From assembly GCA_017623955.1 (NCBI GenBank), contig JAGAOA010000058.1, positions 1 through 12,960 on the forward strand: a DNA stretch of 12,960 nt. Direction: 5' to 3'. The translations under genes were made by a program, and so were the position numbers. The notes below the pieces were generated by a model. The model ran no database searches. It was not told the origin of the DNA and worked only from the letters and a program-made list of their open reading frames with translations. Of the stretch, positions 7,649-12,960 are shown piece after piece. Source of the stretch: Opitutales bacterium (GTDB lineage Bacteria > Verrucomicrobiota > Verrucomicrobiae > Opitutales > CAG-312). Each line of letters starts with the position of its first letter. The stretch's first letter is position 1.

Positions 7649-7663
7649 ATTACAGAATTTTTT

Positions 7664-9055
7664 ATGACAGAACAAATACAAGAGTTTTATCCCACACAAA
7701 TTTGGTCGAAAGCAAAACAGGCAATTCAGTGCGAGCTTTCGTCTGAAATGTTTGAATCGTGGTTTAAAGGCTTAGAATGTATTGGTGGCACAGAAGAATG
7801 TATTGAATTATCAGCTGGAAATGATTTTGCTGCAATGTGGATAAAAGATAACTATTCCGATTTGCTGGTAAAAAATTTGTCGTTGGTATGCGGGCGTAAC
7901 ATAAAAGTAAATGTTACATCAAAACCAGAAGAAGATACCCAAACTGTCGAAACAACAAAACCCCAAGAACGTATAGAGCGAGTAAATGTAGTTGCCCAAA
8001 CAAAACAACTTCGTATAAATACTCCGATTTCGCCTAGAAATACGTTTGAAAATTTTGTTGTTGGCGAAAGTAATCAGTTTGCATATTCGGCAGCATTGGC
8101 AGTAGCACAAAACTTAGGTGTAGCGTTTAATCCGTTGTTCATCTATGGTGCAACAGGCTTGGGTAAAACCCATTTAATGCACGCAATAGCTCACTTTGTA
8201 TTGAAGAATAATCCAGAAAAGAAGATTGTTTATTTGTCGTCGGAAAGCTTTGTAAACGACTATATCGCAGCAATGAAAGCAGGAAATATAGCATCGTTCC
8301 GTCAAAAGTGCCGTCAAGCAGATGTACTTCTTATTGATGACGTTCAGTTCTTTGCTAAGAAAGAAGCATCTCAAAATGAATTCTTCCATACCTTTAACGA
8401 GCTATTTAATTCTGGTAAGCAAATAGTTTTAACTTGTGACCGTCCAATAAATGAAGTTTCCGATATCGAACAACGCTTGGTAACGCGTTTCAGTTGGGGA
8501 GTTTCAGTTGATATTCAAGCACCAGACTACGAAACACGTTTGGCTATTTTGCAAAAGAAAATAGAAGCGTCAAATTCAGAAGTTTCGATTTCTCCAGAGG
8601 CAGTTGACTTCGTTGCACGTCGTTTTACAAAAAATGTACGTCGCATGGAAGGAGCATTGACAAACCTAATAGGCTATGCAACGCTCATCAGCAAAGATTC
8701 AATAATCTCGCTCGAGAAAGCACAGCAACTTCTGTCTGATGTACTTCTTGAAGAAGAGGAGTGCCAACTTATTGACGTTGAAAAAATTCAGCGTAAGACT
8801 GCAGAATATTTTAGAATTGATGTCGAACAACTCTGTGGTAAGGCACGTCCAGTAAATATAGCACAACCACGTCAGATAGCAATGTATATATCTCGAAAGC
8901 TCACAACGCTTTCTCTTGAGGAAATTGGCAAGCGTTTTGGTGGTCGCAATCATGCAACAGTTATGCACGCAATGCGAGTTGTAGACCAAATGATGAGTCA
9001 AGACGAAGACATAAAAAGAGCTGTTGAATATCTACTAAAAATGCTTTCTATATAA
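7664..9055 (+). CDS. dnaA: Chromosomal replication initiator protein DnaA
   Basis: The 463-residue product has all four DnaA domains. Domain I at about 10-80 contains IWSKAKQAIQCELSSEMFESWF, and a short charged linker (about 85-120) is domain II. The AAA+ domain III begins NTFENFVVGESNQFA, with Walker A GATGLGKT at 162-169, Walker B VLLIDD at 221-226, the DRPINEVSDIEQRLVTRFSWG segment near 259-279 with arginine-finger candidates, and KNVRRMEGALTNLIGYA near 323-339. Domain IV at about 370-463 has the DNA-binding signature GGRNHATVMHA at 426-436. The protein binds DnaA boxes and opens the origin. It is transcribed alone from the candidate oriC and ends at a strong terminator. No Shine-Dalgarno motif precedes the ATG, but the start agrees with domain I. 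A DnaA box 15 nt upstream suggests autoregulation. Confidence 0.98.
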   Translation: MTEQIQEFYPTQIWSKAKQAIQCELSSEMFESWFKGLECIGGTEECIELSAGNDFAAMWIKDNYSDLLVKNLSLVCGRNIKVNVTSKPEEDTQTVETTKPQERIERVNVVAQTKQLRINTPISPRNTFENFVVGESNQFAYSAALAVAQNLGVAFNPLFIYGATGLGKTHLMHAIAHFVLKNNPEKKIVYLSSESFVNDYIAAMKAGNIASFRQKCRQADVLLIDDVQFFAKKEASQNEFFHTFNELFNSGKQIVLTCDRPINEVSDIEQRLVTRFSWGVSVDIQAPDYETRLAILQKKIEASNSEVSISPEAVDFVARRFTKNVRRMEGALTNLIGYATLISKDSIISLEKAQQLLSDVLLEEEECQLIDVEKIQRKTAEYFRIDVEQLCGKARPVNIAQPRQIAMYISRKLTTLSLEEIGKRFGGRNHATVMHAMRVVDQMMSQDEDIKRAVEYLLKMLSI

Positions 9056-9079
9056 AACTTTAGTCAAAAGCTTTTCTTT

Positions 9080-9109
9080 GGAGATTGTAAAAAACAATCT
9101 CCTTTTTTT
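9080..9109 (+). terminator. Rho-independent terminator of dnaA
   Basis: GGAGATTGT (9080-9088) and ACAATCTCC (9094-9102) form a perfect 9-bp stem with an AAAAA loop, followed by seven Ts. It starts 24 nt after the dnaA stop codon. Confidence 0.93.
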
Positions 9110-9152
9110 GTAAAATTCACACATTTGAAAGAAAAAAATAAGAAAAAATGAT

Positions 9153-9296
9153 ATGCCCAATGCCATAGCCTACGATGCAAAATTGAACGTTCATTTTCGT
9201 TATAAACTTCGCAATAATGCTCGAGAATTTTTGGCTTGGATAAAAGCGTGGATAGATGTCAACGTGTCAAATAAAAAAGCAAAGTTTGAAAAATAA
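9153..9296 (+). CDS. Possible small protein, 47 residues, unknown
   Basis: An ATG at 9153 opens 47 codons ending in TAA: it starts MPNAIAYDAKLNVHFRYKL and ends WIDVNVSNKKAKFEK. The product is basic, with a central segment AREFLAWIKAWIDVN that could form an amphipathic helix with two tryptophans. I recognise no family. Support: the frame sits alone between the dnaA terminator and a bidirectional terminator whose stem begins 18 nt after its stop, and codon choice looks like the neighbours. Against: it is short, has no clear promoter or ribosome binding site apart from purine-rich DNA upstream, and could be chance, a gene remnant or part of a small RNA. Confidence 0.4.
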   Translation: MPNAIAYDAKLNVHFRYKLRNNAREFLAWIKAWIDVNVSNKKAKFEK

Positions 9297-9306
9297 CCAA
9301 TGGTAT

Positions 9307-9349
9307 AAAATAAAAGGGATAGACTAACAATTCTATCCCTTATTTTTTA
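9307..9349. terminator. Bidirectional rho-independent terminator
   Basis: AAGGGATAGA (9314-9323) and TCTATCCCTT (9332-9341) form a 10-bp stem with an 8-nt loop. A T run follows on the plus strand (9343-9348), and the A-rich flank at 9307-9313 gives Ts on the minus strand. It lies between the convergent small frame ending at 9296 and the GH20 gene ending at 9364. Confidence 0.85.
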
Positions 9350-9363
9350 TATAAATACCTAAA

Positions 9364-10896
9364 TTAATTTGGCATATCGATATGTACTTGATAACGAGCC
9401 TTCCCCTGCACTTCGTACTTACTGAGCTTACCATCGTTTTCTACATCAATAATATGACGTGAAACTTGTATGCGATGAGCAGCATAATTACCTTCAATAA
9501 CAGGTTCGCCACCATTCCAAGCCGCATTACCAGCTTGATAGAACATCAAGTCCATCTTTGTTGAATATACATGATGCCAAGTTGTTTCTAAGAAACCAAA
9601 CAACTTGTTATCTTTTGCAGATTTTGCCAAAGCATAAATACCTGTTTTAACTTCCCATGGACAAACTATAACATCAAATCCAGCTTCTTTAAAATGTATT
9701 GATGTCGGGAAAAAAGTCTGCTTTTTATCTCTATAACTATACTGCCAATCGGCTATTATAATATCGCGCGACAATGTTTTTAAAGCATTTGCAGTTGTTG
9801 CATCACCTTGAGCAACATCTTTCTTCCAACGTGGATCTTTTTTATCTAAAAGCATATCGTGCCAAATAATTGCACGAGCTCCAAGCGATTTTGTGTAATC
9901 GCTAAATTTCTTCAAATGTTCTACGAACAACTCCGACTTGTTATGTTGACGGCACTTATAACATGTACCCATTTCGTAAGCTTCGTCGCAACCGAGGTGG
10001 AAAAATGGTGGTTTACCGTAAAATTCATGGATTTCAGCGACCAATTCTTTCAAGACTTTTTCAGCCTTTTTACTTTTCATACAATAGCTCCAACCCAAAG
10101 GTTCAAACATATCGGCATATTCAGGCGATGCCGAAAGAACAGCGTGTTTGCCAGCCATAACTCGAGCCTGAGTTGCATGACCTAAAACACTAAATTGTGG
10201 AATTGGTGTAATACCCAAATCCCAACACAAATCAATTAAACGCTTTAGCTTAGCTCTATCTTTTTGCTTATCTTGGAATGCGAATGGATGACTTTTAAAA
10301 GGGAATGTTCCCCATGGTTCAATCACAACATAATTAAACTTATAATACGAAGCCAAACGAATATATTTTTCTAAACTTTCAATACTAGTTTCTGGAAGCA
10401 TGCACAAATGTATGCCTCTGAACGACAGCGTTGCATAGTCTACAATGTTGCAATGCGCAAATACTCTACCTTTTCCATCTCTTTCAACTTCAGACATCTG
10501 ACGAAGAGTCTTCAACGATTGACGAGCTCCAACAAAATCTTTTGCCAATATATTTATACCATTTTTATCAACTACAATCTTGTACCCTTCTTCGCCTAAA
10601 TTAGCATTGTCAGCATTTTCAGCATTTTTTACATCAATTTCAAATCCGAAGTAAGTTTCCAATGTATCTTCTAAGTAATCTTTCTGTTTGTCCGACAATT
10701 TTTTTGTAGTAGAAATGGCAATAACATCGTCATCATTGAGCGTGTAATATTCATTAAAAAATTGTGATTTTTTTGGTAATGGGCTCAACCTAGATTTAAT
10801 AAAATCTTCTTGTGATTTTTCCAATATTTTTGAATTTGAGTAGCAAAAGCCCCCCATAAACAATATAGTAACTAAGATGATTAAGTAAGTTTTCAT
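9364..10896 (-). CDS. Secreted glycoside hydrolase family 20 (beta-N-acetylhexosaminidase-like)
   Basis: A 510-residue protein. Residues 1-20 form a signal peptide (MKTYLIILVTILFMGGFCYS). Residues 40-155 look like the non-catalytic GH20 N-terminal alpha/beta domain, including GYKIVVDKNGINILAKDFVGARQSLKTLRQM. The TIM-barrel catalytic domain starts at FRGIHLCMLPE (159-169), with the substrate-binding arginine of this family. HLGCDE at 300-305 is the GH20 catalytic motif: D304 positions the substrate acetamido group and E305 is the acid/base. The family removes terminal N-acetyl-glucosamine or -galactosamine from glycans by substrate-assisted catalysis. GFLETTWHH (434-442) supplies a late barrel tryptophan. 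Export suggests action on host or environmental glycans (inference). It has its own promoter downstream of the gltX terminator, with a -10 box 7 nt before the ATG. Exact specificity is unknown. Confidence 0.88.
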   Translation of the reverse strand: MKTYLIILVTILFMGGFCYSNSKILEKSQEDFIKSRLSPLPKKSQFFNEYYTLNDDDVIAISTTKKLSDKQKDYLEDTLETYFGFEIDVKNAENADNANLGEEGYKIVVDKNGINILAKDFVGARQSLKTLRQMSEVERDGKGRVFAHCNIVDYATLSFRGIHLCMLPETSIESLEKYIRLASYYKFNYVVIEPWGTFPFKSHPFAFQDKQKDRAKLKRLIDLCWDLGITPIPQFSVLGHATQARVMAGKHAVLSASPEYADMFEPLGWSYCMKSKKAEKVLKELVAEIHEFYGKPPFFHLGCDEAYEMGTCYKCRQHNKSELFVEHLKKFSDYTKSLGARAIIWHDMLLDKKDPRWKKDVAQGDATTANALKTLSRDIIIADWQYSYRDKKQTFFPTSIHFKEAGFDVIVCPWEVKTGIYALAKSAKDNKLFGFLETTWHHVYSTKMDLMFYQAGNAAWNGGEPVIEGNYAAHRIQVSRHIIDVENDGKLSKYEVQGKARYQVHIDMPN

Positions 10897-10903
10897 AATA
10901 TCA

Positions 10904-10931
10904 ATTATCGAAATTCAAAAGATATTTTCAA
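10904..10931 (-). promoter_or_regulatory. Promoter of the GH20 gene
   Basis: TTGAAA (10926-10931) and GATAAT (10904-10909) on the minus strand, each one or two bases from consensus, are separated by 16 nt. The -10 box ends 7 nt before the ATG at 10896, so the predicted transcript starts at or next to the start codon. The -35 box directly abuts the gltX terminator. Confidence 0.55.
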
Positions 10932-10958
10932 CAAAAAAAGAGCTACCTAAGTAGCTCT
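10932..10958 (-). terminator. Rho-independent terminator of gltX
   Basis: On the minus strand AGAGCTAC and GTAGCTCT (10951-10958 and 10939-10946) form an 8-bp stem with a 4-nt loop, followed by a T run (10938 to 10933). The stem begins 25 nt after the gltX stop codon. Confidence 0.9.
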
Positions 10959-10983
10959 AAAAAAAGAAAATATATGAACCAAA

Positions 10984-12294
10984 TTATGCGTTTAAGTTTA
11001 GATAATTTGAAATGCGAGCAATTACTCTATCTTTGCCCAACACTTCTAGCATTGGGAATAAATCAGCTCCACCTGCTTGACCCGAAACAGCAAAACGAAT
11101 TATTGGGAAATACTCAGTAGCCTTTACGCCATATTCCTGAGCCAACGCCGATATCGCTTGATATAGAGCATCGTGTTCAAACTCTGCATTTTTCAAAACA
11201 TCTAAAGCTTGTTTTAGGCGTTCAATAGGATTCCCCTTCTTAAATACCCTTTCTTTAGCATTTCCATCAAAACAATATTTATCGTCGAAAAAGTACGATA
11301 CTAAGCTTGGGAATGTCTCCATATTAGAGGCCTTTGGATGACACAAACTAAACACCTTGCTTACATATTGACTATCATCCGACACATAAACGCCAGCTTC
11401 CTTTGCAGATTTCAGAGCCAATTCGTAGAACTGATCTTCAGGCAATCCTCTGAGATGTTCTGTATTGAAGTGAGCCATTTTGCGTTCATCAAAGCGAGCA
11501 TTACTTTTTACAATTCCAGGGAAGTCGAAAAGCGAAATAATTTCTTCAATAGGCATTATTTCCTTATCGTTTTTCGGATTCCAACCCAACATACACAAAT
11601 AGTTGCGAACAGCATCTGGAAGAAAATTTTTCTGTTGATATTCTTCAATCAATGCGCCTCTATCGCGTTTGCTCATCTTACCCTGCCCTTCACTTTTGAG
11701 GATGAGAGGAATATGAGCGAACTGAGGCAAAGGAGCTTCAAAAGCCTTAAACAGTTCTATATGTTTATTTGTATTAGTAAGGTGATCCTGACCACGAATA
11801 ACATTAGTTACATTCATACAGATGTCGTCAACGACATTAACGAAGTGGAAAACTGGAGTTCCATTTGAGCGGAAGATAGGGAAATCTTTTTCTTCCAAGC
11901 GTTCAACATCGCCATAAACAGCATCATGAAGAACTTGTTTTTGGCCCGATACTTTGAAGAACACAGCGCCATCTTTGTCATACGCTCTACCTTTTTGACG
12001 CAAAATCTCTAGGTATTGTTTATAGATATCAGCACGTTCGCTTTGGAAATACGGACCATAATCTCCACCGACATCTGGACCTTCGTCCCAATCTAGACCT
12101 AGCCAGCGCATACCGTCTTTTAGGATATTCAGATACTCCTCTCTATTTCTTTCTTGGTCAGTATCTTCAATTCTCAATATGAAAGTACCGCCAGTATGCT
12201 TAGCATAAAGCCAGTTAAACAACGCAGTACGTGCGCTGCCTATGTGAAAAAATCCAGTTGGACTGGGTGCGAATCTAACTCTTACCTTACTCAT
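10984..12294 (-). CDS. gltX: Glutamyl-tRNA synthetase (short form)
   Basis: The 436-residue product charges tRNA-Glu with glutamate in the cytoplasm. Class I motifs are present: [23 protein letters not shown] at 7-29 includes the HIGH-type [14 protein letters not shown] follows at 40-49, [11 protein letters not shown] (166-175) is a family motif, and [10 protein letters not shown] at 205-214 is the KMSKS-type loop. The anticodon-binding region ends with [32 protein letters not shown]. It is shorter than common bacterial GltX (about 470-500 residues): after KGRAY (101-105) the chain passes straight to KDGAVFFKV, skipping the roughly 40-residue stretch that in E. coli carries the CYC...YDGRCR zinc-type segment. 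Reading frame and motifs are intact, so this looks like a lineage form, not damage. It has its own near-leaderless promoter and a terminator. Confidence 0.96.
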   Translation of the reverse strand: MSKVRVRFAPSPTGFFHIGSARTALFNWLYAKHTGGTFILRIEDTDQERNREEYLNILKDGMRWLGLDWDEGPDVGGDYGPYFQSERADIYKQYLEILRQKGRAYDKDGAVFFKVSGQKQVLHDAVYGDVERLEEKDFPIFRSNGTPVFHFVNVVDDICMNVTNVIRGQDHLTNTNKHIELFKAFEAPLPQFAHIPLILKSEGQGKMSKRDRGALIEEYQQKNFLPDAVRNYLCMLGWNPKNDKEIMPIEEIISLFDFPGIVKSNARFDERKMAHFNTEHLRGLPEDQFYELALKSAKEAGVYVSDDSQYVSKVFSLCHPKASNMETFPSLVSYFFDDKYCFDGNAKERVFKKGNPIERLKQALDVLKNAEFEHDALYQAISALAQEYGVKATEYFPIIRFAVSGQAGGADLFPMLEVLGKDRVIARISNYLNLNA

Positions 12295-12302
12295 ATATTT
12301 AT

Positions 12303-12330
12303 CTTATAAAATAACTAAATAAAAAGCCAA
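12303..12330 (-). promoter_or_regulatory. Probable promoter of gltX
   Basis: TTGGCT (12325-12330) and TATAAG (12303-12308) on the minus strand are 16 nt apart. The -10 box ends 8 nt before the gltX ATG at 12294, so the leader would be 0-2 nt. The 62-nt gap to the upstream Nudix gene shows no terminator, so read-through is also possible. Confidence 0.45.
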
Positions 12331-12356
12331 ATAATAAACAAATCAAGTTTTTTATA

Positions 12357-12887
12357 TTATGTACGACGAAAACGCATACAGACATTTTTTGCCACATACA
12401 AAAAAGATGGAGTAAACAACTCTGAATTAGAATCTATAAGCTTTAAGAACTCATCTTCCATAATCCATTCAAAAGCCTCTACTTCATCTTTAGAATAGAC
12501 AAATTCGGTATCTTCATCGCAATAGAATTCATATACTTTTGTGAACTCATATCCAGTTTCTTTGCATGCAGGAGTAATATCCAAAGGTGTCAACTCAGAA
12601 ATATTTACCACTAATCCAGTTTCCTCTTTCATTTCTCTGACAACAGCAACCTCGTAACTTTCACCGCTATCTACGTGACCAGAACAAGATGTTGTGTATA
12701 AATTTGGATATAAATCTTTAGATGCTGAACGTTTCTGAAGTAAAATTTTTCGACCTTTTTCCGATTGAGAATAAATCACAACGTGGACAGCTCTGTGTCG
12801 TAATCCCAACGAATGAACCACCGAACGTGGTGCAGTCGATACCACATTATTATCTTCATCAACTACGTCAAAAATATCCTCAGCCAT
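12357..12887 (-). CDS. Nudix hydrolase, IPP-isomerase/YfcD-like
   Basis: The 176-residue product carries a complete Nudix box from G70 to L92 (GHVDSGESYEVAVVREMKEETGL), with the metal-binding REMKEE at 84-89. The beginning FDVVDEDNNVVSTAPRSVVHSLGLRHRAVHVVIYS and the following LLQKRSASKDLYPNLYTTSCSGHVDSGE match the YfcD/type-1 isopentenyl-diphosphate-isomerase-like branch. A cysteine at 68 lies where type 1 isomerases have their catalytic cysteine, but the usual isomerase motifs are not complete, so hydrolysis of a nucleoside or other diphosphate is as likely. It is probably cytoplasmic, as no signal peptide is present. Its ATG shares one base with the stop of an upstream gene (TAATG), so translation is probably coupled. 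Confidence 0.87.
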   Translation of the reverse strand: MAEDIFDVVDEDNNVVSTAPRSVVHSLGLRHRAVHVVIYSQSEKGRKILLQKRSASKDLYPNLYTTSCSGHVDSGESYEVAVVREMKEETGLVVNISELTPLDITPACKETGYEFTKVYEFYCDEDTEFVYSKDEVEAFEWIMEDEFLKLIDSNSELFTPSFLYVAKNVCMRFRRT

Positions 12888-12960
12888 TACAGTCCATACT
12901 TATAAGGAACAGATATGCGTTTAATTTTTCGCATATCGTAATCCCCTACGCCCAACTGAC
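12887..12960 (-). CDS. C-terminal end of an unidentified gene (5' part outside window)
   Basis: One minus-strand frame is open from the window edge to a TAA at 12887-12889 and encodes the last 23 residues, ending MRKIKRISVPYKYGL. The stop overlaps the Nudix ATG by one base, a typical operon junction. The other two frames on this strand hit stops, at least one within a few codons. The tail is too short to assign a family. Confidence 0.5.
   Translation of the reverse strand, partial: QLGVGDYDMRKIKRISVPYKYGL

Larger units (their letters stand above)
7075..7663. other. Candidate chromosomal origin (oriC), ruvX-dnaA divergent intergenic region
   Basis: This 589-nt gap has no credible gene. It is strongly AT-rich, lies directly upstream of dnaA, and holds two 9-mers TTATTCACA (one mismatch from the consensus DnaA box) plus a weaker TTATTAACA. 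Two boxes face each other at 7357-7381 and one lies 15 nt before dnaA. An especially AT-rich stretch at about 7484-7545 could be the unwinding element. Other structures are a self-complementary CATATATATATG at 7201-7212, an 8-bp inverted repeat TTGTAAAA (7383-7390)/TTTTACAA (7407-7414), and a direct repeat TTCGAAAAT at 7595-7603 and 7608-7616. The left end carries the ruvX promoter and the right end the likely dnaA promoter. The origin role is inference from gene context and boxes. Confidence 0.6.

Noticed and set aside
11338..11868. Long plus-strand open frame (176 codons)
   Set aside because: It lies wholly inside gltX on the opposite strand, has no family features, and gltX is certain.
12912..12937. 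Inverted repeat GATATGCG/CGCATATC as a terminator or operator
   Set aside because: No T-tract follows, and it falls inside the likely coding tail of the upstream gene, which runs into the Nudix gene.

Overview
AT-rich chromosomal segment of a Gram-negative-type bacterium, centred on dnaA and a likely replication origin. The mix of secreted FAD-dependent oxidoreductase, secreted endonuclease/exonuclease/phosphatase-fold protein, secreted GH20 hexosaminidase, a sugar-acid dehydratase operon and a glutamyl-tRNA synthetase lacking the usual zinc-type insert suggests a carbohydrate-degrading member of the PVC group, perhaps a Lentisphaerota/Victivallales-like gut bacterium. That placement is inference from gene flavour only.

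Layout. Positions 1-2877 (minus strand) hold a probable three-gene sugar-acid operon: an enolase-superfamily dehydratase, a secreted mutarotase-like protein and an MFS transporter cut by the window edge. A perfect 17-bp palindrome lies upstream of the first gene. Positions 3030-5716 (minus) hold a secreted FAD-dependent oxidoreductase followed by an EEP-fold hydrolase whose frame is interrupted by one TGA. Positions 5834-7074 (minus) hold ruvX and truA, overlapping by 16 nt. The 589-nt gap 7075-7663 is the ruvX/dnaA divergent intergenic region, with DnaA boxes and AT-rich DNA (candidate oriC). dnaA is on the plus strand with a strong terminator, followed by a possible 47-codon gene that ends at a bidirectional terminator. 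Positions 9364-12960 (minus) hold the GH20 enzyme, gltX, a Nudix hydrolase and the last 23 codons of an unknown upstream gene that overlaps the Nudix start (TAATG).

Working together: the left block looks like import and breakdown of a sugar acid, and the secreted FAD, EEP and GH20 proteins suggest processing of external or periplasmic substrates. The rest is core replication and translation machinery. The most interesting signals are regulatory or structural: near-absence of Shine-Dalgarno motifs with promoter -10 boxes placed 7-9 nt before several start codons (candidate leaderless mRNAs), the isolated in-frame TGA, the origin architecture, and the palindrome. I do not see a mobile element, CRISPR array, rRNA, tRNA or an obvious new defence-type system.
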